Both the position numbers and the translations under genes were made by a program. Below, one piece after another: positions 1 through 8,511 of a stretch of 63,302 nucleotides of DNA. The notes beneath the pieces are model-generated. The model saw only the letters and a list, made by a program, of their open reading frames with translations, made no database searches and was not told the origin of the DNA. Position 1 is the first letter of the stretch. Every line of letters starts with the position of its first letter. The stretch is from an uncultured Bacilli bacterium (GTDB lineage: Bacteria > Bacillota_I > Bacilli_A > RF39 > UBA660). Where the stretch lies: NCBI GenBank assembly GCA_947629255.1, contig CANRDF010000004.1, forward strand, positions 1-63,302, given 5' to 3'.

Positions 1-41
1 ATAAAACACCGTCCTTTCTTTGTTAATTTTTTTGTAAAACA

Positions 42-69
42 CAAAAAAATCAACCCGAACGGATTGATT
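42..69 (-). terminator. Intrinsic terminator of tRNA-Gly
   Basis: Read on the minus strand, a stem of about nine pairs (48-56 with 61-69, one G-T pair, four-base loop) is followed by a run of U residues from the A tract at 41-47. It lies about 45 bases beyond the 3' end of the minus-strand tRNA-Gly. Confidence 0.8.
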
Positions 70-114
70 ATATATGTTAAGTTCAAACTATAAAAGTTCG
101 AACAGAAACGTCAC

Positions 115-189
115 TGGAGCAAGTGAGGAGAATCGAACTCCCGTCTCAACCTTGGCAAGGTCGCATTCTAGCCACTGAACCACACCTGC
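115..189 (-). tRNA. tRNA-Gly (anticodon GCC)
   Basis: On the minus strand the acceptor stem GCAGGTG pairs with CACTTGC. The anticodon stem encloses a TTGCCAA loop, which gives anticodon GCC. The T arm has the standard loop TTCGATT. The 3' CCA is encoded (115-117). A promoter lies just upstream and a terminator downstream, so it is probably transcribed alone. It decodes GGC and GGT glycine codons. Confidence 0.95.
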
Positions 190-200
190 ATTGCATAAAT

Positions 201-229
201 AATATATCAAAGAATTCTAAGTATTTCAA
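201..229 (-). promoter_or_regulatory. Promoter of tRNA-Gly
   Basis: On the minus strand TTGAAA (229-224), a 17-base spacer and TATATT (206-201) with a TG extension lie 12 bases upstream of the tRNA 5' end. Confidence 0.7.
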
Positions 230-302
230 GTTTTTTTTAGTCCTTTTTTACCCACACATTTAAAAGTAATAAGTATCACGATGTAAAATGACGAAAATGT
301 AA

Positions 303-331
303 TTGAAATTTTATATGAATTATATTATAAT
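303..331 (+). promoter_or_regulatory. Promoter of the glycosyltransferase gene
   Basis: TTGAAA (303-308), a 17-base spacer and TATAAT (326-331) lie about 42 bases before the glycosyltransferase start codon. Confidence 0.7.
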
Positions 332-372
332 TTGAATGTATATGAAATAACCTTTAGAAAGGGTGGATAAAA

Positions 373-1611
373 ATGGTGAATGTAGTGGTTACCATTTATT
401 ATATATTATTTGCAGTGTCTTTTATTTATGGAATGTATTTTGCAATAACAGGATTATTTGGTTTTAAAAATTATCATAAAAGTATGTTTGGCCGTCATAA
501 ACCAAAACATAAATTTGCCATTGTGATTCCAACTCGAAATGAAGAAAATGTGATAGGTGGACTCATCAAAAGTTTACAAAAACAAAGATATCCAGAAAGT
601 TTATATGATATTTATGTTGTTCCAAATAACTGTACAGACCATACAGAAGATGTGGCTAGAGAAGCTGGAGCAAAGATTATTGAATGTAAAGTAAAAGTGA
701 AAGTGAAAGCCGATGCTCTATCGTATGCCTTTGATTTATTACAGAAAGAAAAGGATGTAGATGCTTTTGTTGTATTTGATGCTGATAATTTAGTACATCC
801 CGATTTTCTTGCTAGAATGAACGATGCTTTATGTGAAGGAGTAGAAGTAGGGCAGTGTTTTAGAGATTCTAAAAATATGGATGATAACTGGATTACAGGG
901 TCTTATACCTTATTCTATTTTATTCAAAACTTTTTCTTTAATCGTGCTCGTATGAATTTTTCTGGTTCTGCAGCTATTAATGGGACAGGATTTATGATAA
1001 GAAAAGAAGTGATTAAAGATGGATTTCATACAGTCACTTTAACAGAGGATTCTGAGTTTACTGGACAATGCGCTTTAAGAGGAATTCAAGTCGCTTTTGT
1101 TGAAGATGCCATTACCTATGATGAACATCCTCAAAGTTTTTGGACTTCATGGAAACAAAGAAAGAGATGGACAAGCGGATGTCTTGCTTGTTTGAAAGTG
1201 TATGGTGGAAAATTATTTAAAACATTCTTAAAAAAAGGAAATATTGCATCTTTCGATATGGTTATGATGTATTCAGCACCTCTTATGGTTGTTTTAGGAT
1301 TTCTACTTGCCATTGTTCTGTTCTTATTTCATATCTTTGGGGTCGAATTATTTGATTTCTTCTCTTATTTATATGCATCTGGACTTTTATTCTTTGTCAT
1401 ATTCTACATAGCCAATGTGGCACTGAATATCTTTGTGGTTAAATACAATCATAAAAGTGTTCGTAACATTTTAGGTGGAGTTTTATTATTTACTTTATTT
1501 ATTGCAACATGGATACCTATTAATATCATTTGTTTATTTAAGAAAACAGAGACTTGGGAACCGATTAAACATGACCGAAACGACGTTGACTTAGACAAAC
1601 TTGTAAACTAA
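373..1611 (+). CDS. Membrane-anchored family 2 glycosyltransferase
   Basis: This 412-residue protein has the processive GT2 layout. It has an N-terminal membrane segment (about 5-28), a GT-A fold opening with VIPTRNEE (51-58), a DAD metal/nucleotide motif (136-138), the TED acceptor-site motif (224-226) and QRKRW (262-266, the Q/RxxRW motif of processive enzymes). Several C-terminal membrane segments follow (about 297-395). Enzymes with this layout polymerise or transfer sugars at the inner face of the membrane (hyaluronan, cellulose, PNAG or glycolipid synthases). The product cannot be told from sequence and no polysaccharide genes adjoin it. The start follows an AGAAAGGGTGG ribosome binding site. 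It seems monocistronic between its own promoter and a terminator. Confidence 0.88.
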   Translation: MVNVVVTIYYILFAVSFIYGMYFAITGLFGFKNYHKSMFGRHKPKHKFAIVIPTRNEENVIGGLIKSLQKQRYPESLYDIYVVPNNCTDHTEDVAREAGAKIIECKVKVKVKADALSYAFDLLQKEKDVDAFVVFDADNLVHPDFLARMNDALCEGVEVGQCFRDSKNMDDNWITGSYTLFYFIQNFFFNRARMNFSGSAAINGTGFMIRKEVIKDGFHTVTLTEDSEFTGQCALRGIQVAFVEDAITYDEHPQSFWTSWKQRKRWTSGCLACLKVYGGKLFKTFLKKGNIASFDMVMMYSAPLMVVLGFLLAIVLFLFHIFGVELFDFFSYLYASGLLFFVIFYIANVALNIFVVKYNHKSVRNILGGVLLFTLFIATWIPINIICLFKKTETWEPIKHDRNDVDLDKLVN

Positions 1612-1632
1612 AAGAACCAATCGCGGTTCTTT
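1611..1632. terminator. Shared convergent terminator hairpin
   Basis: An 8-bp perfect stem (1611-1618 with 1625-1632, six-base loop) sits exactly between the stop codons of the convergent glycosyltransferase and spoVS genes. The U tracts on both sides are imperfect. Confidence 0.6.
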
Positions 1633-1891
1633 ATTTGTTTGTAACAATTAGTTTAATTGCTGTTTTATTTTCACCATCAATTACAATGTCGTTGAAAGCT
1701 GGAATAATAATGAGATTGTCTCCACTTGGGGCAACAAAACCTCTTGCAATTGCAACCGCTTTGATAGCTTGATTTAAACTACCAGCACCGATAGTTTGAA
1801 TTTCAACTTCTTTTTGCTCTCGATAGATGTTTGCAATCGCACCAGCAACTTTACTTGGACTCGATTTTGATGATACTTTAAGTATTTCCAT
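1631..1891 (-). CDS. spoVS: Stage V sporulation protein S
   Basis: The 86-residue protein matches SpoVS along its full length. It has the hallmark stretch IGAGSLNQAIKAVAIARG followed by FVAPSGDNL and ending near TAIKLIV. SpoVS is a small Alba-like, probably nucleic-acid-binding protein that affects septation and later spore coat and cortex steps in Bacillus. A GGAGG ribosome binding site precedes the ATG. With cotJ, spmAB and ger genes elsewhere in the window it supports a spore-forming host. The family also occurs in some non-sporulating bacteria, so alone it is not proof. Confidence 0.95.
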   Translation of the reverse strand: MEILKVSSKSSPSKVAGAIANIYREQKEVEIQTIGAGSLNQAIKAVAIARGFVAPSGDNLIIIPAFNDIVIDGENKTAIKLIVTNK

Positions 1892-1997
1892 AATTTAACC
1901 TCCATTACTAAATGTTATGAAAAAGTTCTAAATTCATGCAAAAAATCTTCTTTTTTCAAAAAAAGTATGATATAAGTAATACATGGAGGAAAAAAGT

Positions 1998-2417
1998 ATG
2001 TGGAAAGAATTTAAAGAATTTATCATGCGTGGAAACGTTATGGATTTGGCTGTCGGTGTTATTATAGGAGGAGCTTTTTCAAGTATCGTTACATCTTTAG
2101 TGAATAATATTATCATGCCACTTTTAGGAATTATCATTGGTGGAATTGATTTTACATCTTTAACGATTAAAATTCGCGATGCTGAAATTCAATATGGAAT
2201 GTTTCTTCAAAATGTCATTGATTTTCTTATTATTGCATTCTGTATCTTTATTATGGTAAAGATTGTAAATAAATTAATGCATTTTAAAAAGAAAAAAGTA
2301 GAAGAAGAAAAGGCACCAGAAGTTATTAAATCAAATGAAGAAATTCTTTTAGAAGAAATTAGAGATTTATTAAAAGCTCAAGGAAAAACAACAAAAGCAA
2401 AGAAAAGTAGAAGTTAA
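1998..2417 (+). CDS. mscL: Large-conductance mechanosensitive channel MscL
   Basis: The 139-residue product begins [20 protein letters not shown], the conserved amphipathic helix and first pore helix of MscL. It has a second membrane helix near residues 70-95 and a charged C-terminal helix. MscL opens under extreme membrane tension to release solutes on hypo-osmotic shock. An upstream in-frame ATG at 1983 exists, but the GGAGG ribosome binding site lies between it and the ATG at 1998, so 1998 is chosen. It is a single gene between spoVS and a nuclease gene. Confidence 0.96.
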   Translation: MWKEFKEFIMRGNVMDLAVGVIIGGAFSSIVTSLVNNIIMPLLGIIIGGIDFTSLTIKIRDAEIQYGMFLQNVIDFLIIAFCIFIMVKIVNKLMHFKKKKVEEEKAPEVIKSNEEILLEEIRDLLKAQGKTTKAKKSRS

Positions 2418-2431
2418 ATTCTATTTTTTTT
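2408..2431 (+). terminator. Weak terminator after mscL
   Basis: A five-pair AT-rich stem (2408-2412 with 2419-2423) overlaps the mscL stop codon and is followed by eight T. Confidence 0.45.
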
Positions 2432-2629
2432 AACGAGTTTGTTAGCATGCGTTTTTACATTTATTTTACATTTTAAATATATGTATATAATGCGTAAATT
2501 GAATAATTAAAAGTTATCAAAAATGTAAACAAAATGTACAAATTTCAATTTTTTTGAAGAAATTTGCGTGAAAAAAAAAGGAAATCGGCACTTTTTCTTG
2601 AATATATATATAGGAGGTATTTTTGTATC

Positions 2630-3502
2630 ATGATAGAAAAAGTCGAATTTATTCCTTTAACAGATGATGTTTTGTTTAAAGAAACTTTTGGAAGATTTCA
2701 AAATATTCTTTTCATTGAAAGATTCTTAGAACAATATTTTCATTTACCAAAAGGGTCTTTAAGAGGAAAAGTAATCGTAAAAATGGAATCAACATTAGAG
2801 AAAGGAAAATATAAGGATAAGAATAGTAGAGGAGACATCTTACTTTATTTAGATGATAAAATTATCAATCTTGAAGTTTATCGAATCTTTAATAAAGATT
2901 CTTTAGATAAGTCAGTCTTTTATAGTAATCGAATCAGTGGAACATCCTTAGAAACAGGAACTGAATATAACGAGTTAAAACCATTTATGAGTATCAATAT
3001 TGTGGAGAAAGTAGAAGGATTAGAACTCTCTGATGAAGTGATATCAAAATATAGATATCGAGACAAAGATGGGGAACTTACAGAGAAGATGGAAATTGTG
3101 ATAATAAGACTTGACAAGTTAAAAGAGCTTTCTTATAATGTAGGTGAAGATGAACTTATAACAACATTAAGATTTATTGGAGCAGAAACACAAGAAGAAC
3201 GAGAATATTATGCAAAAGAAGGAGGAGAATATCTCATGAGTGTCAATTATTTTTTAAATGGATTTATGGATGATGAATTTTGTAATACAATGTTTACAAT
3301 GGAGAACAAAATCAAAGAAACTGGACGTGCTGAAGGCAAAATAGAGGGCAAAATAGAAGGAAAGCTTGAAGAAAAATTAGAAATAGCAAAAACAATGTTA
3401 ACAGACAATTGTAATATGAAAAAAATATCTAAATTTACAGGATTAACCATAGAGGATGTTCGGAAACTAAAAAATGATTTGAAAAGGGAAAGTGTTGTAT
3501 GA
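2630..3502 (+). CDS. Rpn/PD-(D/E)XK nuclease-family protein
   Basis: This 290-residue protein belongs to the Rpn / PD-(D/E)XK family often annotated as a transposase. The N-terminus carries FIPLTDDVLFKETFG, a GDILLYLDD segment (family Asp) and INLEVYR (family Glu with a hydrophobic strand). The C-terminal part is a Gly-Glu-Lys repeat (GRAEGKIEGKIEGK) followed by a short helical domain. Rpn proteins are DNA endonucleases linked to recombination or defence. The true start is the ATG at 2630 behind AGGAGG; the longer reading frame from 2564 lacks a ribosome binding site. The 3' third is duplicated immediately downstream. Confidence 0.82.
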   Translation: MIEKVEFIPLTDDVLFKETFGRFQNILFIERFLEQYFHLPKGSLRGKVIVKMESTLEKGKYKDKNSRGDILLYLDDKIINLEVYRIFNKDSLDKSVFYSNRISGTSLETGTEYNELKPFMSINIVEKVEGLELSDEVISKYRYRDKDGELTEKMEIVIIRLDKLKELSYNVGEDELITTLRFIGAETQEEREYYAKEGGEYLMSVNYFLNGFMDDEFCNTMFTMENKIKETGRAEGKIEGKIEGKLEEKLEIAKTMLTDNCNMKKISKFTGLTIEDVRKLKNDLKRESVV

Positions 3503-3765
3503 GCTTAGAATATTTTTTAAATGGATTTATGGATGATGAATTTTGTAACACGATGTTTACAATGGAGAACAAAATTAAGGAGACTGGACGTGCTGAAGGA
3601 AAAATAGAAGGAAAATCAGAAGAAAAATTAGAAATAGCCAAAACTATGCTAAAAGACAATTGTAATATGAAAAAAATATCTAAATTTACAGGATTAACCA
3701 TAGAGGATGTTCGGAAACTAAAAAATGATTTGAAAAGTTGTATAAGTTTAGAATATTTTAAAATA
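3240..3765 (+). repeat. Imperfect tandem duplication of an Rpn gene 3' end
   Basis: Unit 1 (about 3240-3489) and unit 2 (about 3503-3740) are nearly identical, from the ttttttaaatgg segment to the aaaaatgatttgaaaag segment. Unit 2 lacks 12 bp within the Gly-Glu-Lys repeat. The opening bases of a third unit follow at about 3739-3765 and then degrade. Confidence 0.85.
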
Positions 3766-3774
3766 GATATATGA
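3499..3774 (+). pseudogene. Duplicated C-terminal fragment of the Rpn-type nuclease
   Basis: This 91-codon frame begins within the stop region of the preceding gene and repeats its last 80 or so residues nearly unchanged (FLNGFMDDEFCNTMFTMENK onward). It lacks the whole nuclease core. It ends in SLEYF followed by unrelated residues, the stub of a third repeat. It could be translated by coupling as a stand-alone C-terminal domain. Rpn genes are known in other bacteria to produce small C-terminal proteins from internal starts, so a functional small protein is possible. I treat it as a duplication remnant. Confidence 0.65.
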
Positions 3775-3827
3775 AAATCTCATTTACTATTAGAATTAAG
3801 AAATTTTTCTAGAGTAAAATTCGAGAC

Positions 3828-3856
3828 TTGTCAAATCTCTAATTTTCTTTTATAAT
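3828..3856 (+). promoter_or_regulatory. Promoter of rny
   Basis: TTGTCA (3828-3833), exactly 17 bases, then consensus TATAAT (3851-3856), about 55 bases upstream of the rny start codon. Confidence 0.8.
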
Positions 3857-3911
3857 GAATATATAGATATTAAGTTTATTAATTTTCTATAAAAGAAAAG
3901 GAGAAAAGTAT

Positions 3912-5465
3912 ATGGAACCAATGACGGTTGCCATCTTAACTTTGATTCTTGGATGTGCCGCAGGGGCAGGAGTTACTTATGGTATTTCTGTTATGAAAGG
4001 AAATACTGTATCTAAAAAAGCTGATAAATTAATAGAAGATGCAAAGAAAGAAGCAGAAAAACAAAAAAGAGATCGTTTACTTGAACTAAAAGAAGAAAGT
4101 TTTAAATTAAAACAAGAGACAGATAAACAGATAAAAGAAAAGAAAGATGAATTAAAAGAAAATGAAACTCGGATGCAACAAAGAGAAAACAGTTTAGATA
4201 AAAGAGATGAAATTTTACAAAAAAGAGAATTAGCTTTAGACGAAAAAGAGCAAAATTTATTAGCCAGTGGAAAAGAAATCCAAGCAAAACAAGATAAGAT
4301 GGATGAATTATTGAAACAAGAAATGACACGTTTAGAAGACATCGCTAAATTCACAAAAGAACGTGCCAAAGAACTGATTATGAAGCGATGTGAAGAAGAA
4401 ATGGCAAGAGAAATCGCAGACTTTGTCAAAGAAAAAGAAAGAGAAGCAAAGTTGACTGCGAATGAATCTGCCAAAAATATTATTGTGGAATCAATGCAAC
4501 GTTATTCTGAAGATGTGGCAACAGAACAAACAGTAAGTACGATTACTTTACCAAATGATGAAATGAAAGGAAGACTTATTGGTAGAGAAGGAAGAAATAT
4601 TAGAACCATTGAAGCTGTGACTGGTGTGGATTTAATTATTGATGATACACCAGAAGCGATTGTGATTTCATCCTTTGACCCACTTCGAAGAGAAATTGCA
4701 AAGATTACCATTGAAACTTTGATTAAAGATGGAAGAATCCATCCAGCAAGAATTGAAGAAGTTTATGACCGAGTATGTAAGGATATGAATAATAAGATTA
4801 CTGAACTTGGAAATGAAACTTGTTATTCTTTAGGAATTACCAAAGTAGAACCAGAATTAGTGAATTTAATTGGTAAGTTACATTTTAGAACAAGTTATGG
4901 ACAAAATGCTTTACAGCATTCAAAAGAAGTTGGTGAGTTATGTGGACTTATGGCGGCTGAGCTAGGAGAAAATGTTGCTTTAGCCAAAAGAGCAGGACTT
5001 CTACATGATATAGGAAAATCAATTGATTTTGAAGTTGAAGGAAGCCATGTGGATATTGGTGTTGATATTGCGAAACGTTATCATGAAGATGATGTTGTGA
5101 TAAATGCAATTGCTTCTCATCATGGGGATACGGACCAAACTAGTGTTATCTCTGTTTTAGTGCAAGTGGCTGATACCTTATCGGCTGCAAGACCTGGAGC
5201 AAGAAATGATTCCTTAGATAATTACATTAAGAGACTTGAACAACTTGAAAGTATTGGAAACTCTTTTGAGGGAGTTGAAAAAACATATGCGATGCAAGCT
5301 GGTCGAGAAGTTCGTGTCATGGTAAAACCAGATGAAGTCGATGATACAATGTCTTATAAAATTGCTAGAGACATGAAAGAAAAAATTGAAAGTGAAATGC
5401 AATATCCAGGTACGATTAAGATTGTGGTCATTCGAGAAAGTCGTGCTCAGGAAGAAGCAAAATAG
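3912..5465 (+). CDS. rny: Ribonuclease Y
   Basis: The 517-residue protein has all RNase Y parts in order. They are an N-terminal membrane anchor (about 5-25), a long charged coiled coil (about 35-190), a KH domain with GRLIGREGRNIRTIE (about 217-232) and an HD domain with LLHDIGKS (about 360-370) carrying the metal-binding His-Asp pair. RNase Y starts mRNA turnover in Bacillota by endonucleolytic cleavage at the membrane. Length and motifs match the family. The start follows AAAGGAGAAAAGT. It has its own strong promoter and a terminator, so it is probably monocistronic. Confidence 0.97.
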   Translation: MEPMTVAILTLILGCAAGAGVTYGISVMKGNTVSKKADKLIEDAKKEAEKQKRDRLLELKEESFKLKQETDKQIKEKKDELKENETRMQQRENSLDKRDEILQKRELALDEKEQNLLASGKEIQAKQDKMDELLKQEMTRLEDIAKFTKERAKELIMKRCEEEMAREIADFVKEKEREAKLTANESAKNIIVESMQRYSEDVATEQTVSTITLPNDEMKGRLIGREGRNIRTIEAVTGVDLIIDDTPEAIVISSFDPLRREIAKITIETLIKDGRIHPARIEEVYDRVCKDMNNKITELGNETCYSLGITKVEPELVNLIGKLHFRTSYGQNALQHSKEVGELCGLMAAELGENVALAKRAGLLHDIGKSIDFEVEGSHVDIGVDIAKRYHEDDVVINAIASHHGDTDQTSVISVLVQVADTLSAARPGARNDSLDNYIKRLEQLESIGNSFEGVEKTYAMQAGREVRVMVKPDEVDDTMSYKIARDMKEKIESEMQYPGTIKIVVIRESRAQEEAK

Positions 5466-5469
5466 AAAG

Positions 5470-5492
5470 TCAGAAAAAAATTCTGATTTTTT
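5470..5492 (+). terminator. Terminator after rny
   Basis: A stem TCAGAA/TTCTGA (5470-5475 with 5481-5486) with a five-A loop is followed by six T, directly after the rny stop. Confidence 0.65.
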
Positions 5493-5546
5493 CTTGCATC
5501 ATAAAGAAAGCTTTAGTAAAATAGATATTAGTTAGGAGGCCTTATT

Positions 5547-5756
5547 ATGTGGCATGATATTTTATTAGTTGTATTAGGTTTGGTTGTTGGACTTGTGATT
5601 GGTTTCTTTGTTGCTAGAACTTTGATGAAGAAATACATGAAGAAAAATCCACCAATTAATGAAAAAATGATTGAAGCGATGATGAGTAGTATGGGAAGAA
5701 AACCAAGTCAAAAACAAGTACGTCAAATCATGAATCAAATGAACCGTTATATGTAA
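5547..5756 (+). CDS. UPF0154 (YneF-family) small membrane protein
   Basis: This 69-residue protein has one N-terminal membrane helix (about 5-24, ending FFVARTLMKKYMKKNPPI) and a conserved soluble tail ending KPSQKQVRQIMNQMN. That is the full-length signature of the UPF0154/YneF family of Bacillota. The family's function is unknown. A GGAGG ribosome binding site precedes the ATG. It is a single gene bounded by terminators. Confidence 0.9.
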   Translation: MWHDILLVVLGLVVGLVIGFFVARTLMKKYMKKNPPINEKMIEAMMSSMGRKPSQKQVRQIMNQMNRYM

Positions 5757-5777
5757 GAGAATCTTTCTCTTTTTTTT
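5755..5777 (+). terminator. Terminator after the UPF0154 gene
   Basis: AAGAGA (5755-5760) pairs with TCTCTT (5766-5771) and runs into a T tract to 5777. The stem overlaps the stop codon. Confidence 0.6.
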
Positions 5778-5891
5778 GTGTTAAAATTTTATTTTTGGTC
5801 ATAAACTGAAGTAGAAAATGCAAAAAGGATTGACTTCATACCTTTTTTTATGATATCCTATTTGTAGAGTAAAGAATAGAGGGTAATTAGT

Positions 5892-6725
5892 ATGGATTTA
5901 TTAGAGAATTTATATAATATCGAGAATTTTGGTATTTATTTGTTTATTATTATAGGAGCGTTAATTGTATTGTTTCTTGTGATATTGTTTTTTGGTAAAA
6001 AAGATGAAAAGAAAAGAAAATTAGAAAAAACACAGCAAGTAGATGAGCAACCTACAGAAGAGAATAATGTTTCAGTAATACCAGAAACAGTTTCAGATAA
6101 TACGGAAGTAGTTTCTTCTGCTCAAGAAATGTATAAAACAGAAGAAAATTCGACACCTCCTTTAGAAACAAATGAACATGAAGAACAAATGCCATTCAAA
6201 GAAATTGAAGAACCTACACAGCCAGTGGAAATTCCAACGCCAGTTTTAGAAAAACCAACTGTTCCTGATTTAGCAAGTGTGGCATTAAGTCAAATTGAAG
6301 AAGAACAAAAAGAAAGTACTCCAGTAGAGCCTAAACAAGAAGAAAAAATAGAAGAGCCAAAAATAGAAAAAGAATTTGATTTTGATGCTTTAGCAGATGC
6401 AATTAATAAAGAATTAGCAAGTATTGAAAAACCAGAAGAATCTGTTGTAACACCTGTGTTGCCAAAAGAAGAAGAAGCTCCACTTCAATATTCTGTAGTA
6501 GAAGAAGAAAAACCTGTATCTGTGGAATCAGCATTACAAACTAATTCAGTTGAGATGCCAAAGACTGAGAAAAAAGTAATGCCAACTGTATTTAGTTCTG
6601 TATATGTAAATCGTGAAAAAGAAGAACCAATTGTGATGCCAAAGGAAGAAAAAGTTGCAGAACCAGTCGCACCAAAGATTGAACTTCCAAAAACGATTGA
6701 GTTACCAAAAAAGAATAATGAATAA
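5892..6725 (+). CDS. Single-pass membrane protein with acidic Pro/Glu-rich tail
   Basis: I do not recognise this 277-residue protein. It has one membrane helix near residues 14-37, a basic KKDEKKRK stop-transfer sequence, then some 230 residues of low-complexity sequence rich in Glu, Pro, Val and Lys with repeated PKEE- and PVE-like pieces. No enzymatic motif is visible. The positive charge after the helix suggests the tail is cytoplasmic. Such proteins can be scaffolds or cell-envelope organisers, but no function can be assigned. The tail resembles the one on the VirD4-like protein at 28405-30615 in composition only. Confidence 0.75.
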   Translation: MDLLENLYNIENFGIYLFIIIGALIVLFLVILFFGKKDEKKRKLEKTQQVDEQPTEENNVSVIPETVSDNTEVVSSAQEMYKTEENSTPPLETNEHEEQMPFKEIEEPTQPVEIPTPVLEKPTVPDLASVALSQIEEEQKESTPVEPKQEEKIEEPKIEKEFDFDALADAINKELASIEKPEESVVTPVLPKEEEAPLQYSVVEEEKPVSVESALQTNSVEMPKTEKKVMPTVFSSVYVNREKEEPIVMPKEEKVAEPVAPKIELPKTIELPKKNNE

Positions 6726-6736
6726 ATGATGTAAAC

Positions 6737-6763
6737 GAGTTGTCAATTGACACTCTTTTTTTC
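6737..6763 (+). terminator. Terminator after the acidic-tail membrane protein
   Basis: The inverted repeat GAGTTGTC/GACACTC (one bulged base) is followed by a T tract, 12 bases after the stop codon. Confidence 0.6.
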
Positions 6764-6810
6764 ATATTTTTATGTGAATGTGCTATAATACAAGCAAGGA
6801 AGCGAGTTAT

Positions 6811-7974
6811 ATGAAAATATTTAATAAACAATCTGATAAAGTGAATATGGAAGAGGTCAATGAAGTTGTTAGTTTATCTAAAAAAATCTTAAGATTATTT
6901 TATATTGCTATGGTGATCGCGATGGTTCTTATCGTAACGATTATTGCAAGAGAGTGGGGAGTATGGAAATTTTTATTTAGTATCTTAAGTGTTTTAGCCC
7001 CTTTCTTTATAGGATTTGTTTTGGCTTGGATTTTTAATCCCTTAGTTACAAAATTGGAAAAGAAAAAAATTCCTAGAATTGTTGGAGCAATGATTGTTTA
7101 TGCTGTTTTTATTGCAATTCTTGCTTTATTTATTCGCTTTTTAATTCCCGTTATTTATGAACAAGTTCAAATATTAATTGGAAACTTACCAAGTATCTTT
7201 AAAGAATTAGAAGGTGTAATTAATTCTATTTTTAGTCGTTTAGGAACGATTGAGGGAATTGATTTTAATTCGATCAAAGATCAGATTATTATGACTGTTA
7301 CAACAGGAATGAATAGTTTTATGACATCTGTTCCGACGATGCTTATGAATTTTATTGGAACTCTTTTCTCTAGTTTAATAACAATTACTTTTGGACTTGT
7401 GATTGGCCTTTATATGCTTATTGATTTTGATTCTATTAATGGACATTTACTTCAATTATTACCTAAAAAACATCGTTTTGAAGCTTCTTTATTAATTACA
7501 AATATTTCTACAGAAGTCAGAAAAAGTGTCAACGGAACTCTTTTAGTTGCTTTAATGGTCTTTGTTTGTGATGGAATAGGTTTCTGGGTTGTTGGGTTAC
7601 AAGCGCCAATTCTTTTTGGACTTTTATGTGGAATCACGGATTTAATTCCATATATTGGACCTTATATTGGAGGTATCATCGCGGTTGTAGTAGGGTTTGC
7701 CCAAAGTCCACTTATCGGTTTCTTAACTTTAATTGTCGCGGTTGTTGTTCAACTTGTTGAAAATAATATTTTACAACCTATTGTTATGAGTAAAACGATG
7801 AAACTGCATCCAGTCACAATTATTGTTGGATTGCTTATCTTTGAACATTTCTTTGGGATTATAGGAATGATTTTAGCAACTCCTTGTATTGCACTTGCTA
7901 AAGTTGTTTGGAAATTCTTTAAAGAAAAATATAACTTATTTAAAGATAACGACTACGTATCTCAAGAAGAATAG
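6811..7974 (+). CDS. AI-2E-family transporter (YtvI/PerM-like permease)
   Basis: This 387-residue polytopic protein fits the AI-2E transporter family (PF01594). It has a pair of N-terminal membrane helices, a central loop with amphipathic helices, and the conserved C-terminal half around TDLIPYIGPYIGGI and LVENNILQPIVMSK. Members move small molecules or ions; substrates are mostly unproven despite the family name. The ATG at 6811 follows AAGGAAGCGAG; an in-frame ATG at 6778 lies upstream of the likely -10 (TATAAT, 6784-6789) and is rejected. It is followed without a gap by the kinase-like gene, so they form an operon with alaS. Confidence 0.85.
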   Translation: MKIFNKQSDKVNMEEVNEVVSLSKKILRLFYIAMVIAMVLIVTIIAREWGVWKFLFSILSVLAPFFIGFVLAWIFNPLVTKLEKKKIPRIVGAMIVYAVFIAILALFIRFLIPVIYEQVQILIGNLPSIFKELEGVINSIFSRLGTIEGIDFNSIKDQIIMTVTTGMNSFMTSVPTMLMNFIGTLFSSLITITFGLVIGLYMLIDFDSINGHLLQLLPKKHRFEASLLITNISTEVRKSVNGTLLVALMVFVCDGIGFWVVGLQAPILFGLLCGITDLIPYIGPYIGGIIAVVVGFAQSPLIGFLTLIVAVVVQLVENNILQPIVMSKTMKLHPVTIIVGLLIFEHFFGIIGMILATPCIALAKVVWKFFKEKYNLFKDNDYVSQEE

Positions 7975-7983
7975 GTGTTTCAT

Positions 7984-8511
7984 ATGAAGTTAGTTTTAAT
8001 TGCAGGGAAAGCAAGAAGTGGGAAGACTCTTGCTGCGCATTTATTAAAAGAAGAAATTTTAAAAAATAATGAAAAAGTTGTGATTACAGAATATAGTAAA
8101 TATATAAAAATGTTTGCCAAAGAACTTTTAGGTTGGGATGGAATAAGTGAACCAAAACCAAGAAAGTTTTTACAAGATTTTGGCACGTATGTGAGACATG
8201 AATCTCAAAATCCTCATTATTTTATTGAACGAATGAAAGATGATTTGGAAATCTATCGTCATTTTGTTGATGTTGTCATTATTAGTGATGTTCGTTTGAA
8301 AGAAGAGATTGAATGTGTGAAAGAATATCATCCTATTACCATTCATGTTTTGAATAATCAAAATGCCTATGACTTATCAGAAGAAGAAGCGAGTCACGAA
8401 ACAGAACATGCACTTGAAAATTATCAAAATTTCGATTATAGTATAGAGAACAAAACGGAAAGTGAAATGAAAGAAATTTTAAAAGACATCGTGAAGAAAG
8501 AAGGAATTTAG
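7984..8511 (+). CDS. Deoxynucleotide monophosphate kinase-like P-loop protein
   Basis: The 175-residue protein opens with MKLVLIAGKARSGKT, a Walker A loop. It continues with LLGWDG, LLQDFGTYVR-like and VVIISDVRLKEEIE elements typical of the dNMP-kinase fold seen in phage T4 gp1 and in bacterial adenylate-kinase-like proteins. It probably phosphorylates a nucleotide or related small molecule; the substrate is unknown. The ATG at 7984 follows AGGTG; a GTG at 7975 directly after the previous stop is less likely. It abuts alaS, whose ATG begins at the base after its stop codon. Confidence 0.7.
   Translation: MKLVLIAGKARSGKTLAAHLLKEEILKNNEKVVITEYSKYIKMFAKELLGWDGISEPKPRKFLQDFGTYVRHESQNPHYFIERMKDDLEIYRHFVDVVIISDVRLKEEIECVKEYHPITIHVLNNQNAYDLSEEEASHETEHALENYQNFDYSIENKTESEMKEILKDIVKKEGI

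Noticed and set aside
3977-4474. 165-codon minus-strand frame
   Set aside because: Ser/Phe-rich shadow of the RNase Y coiled coil.
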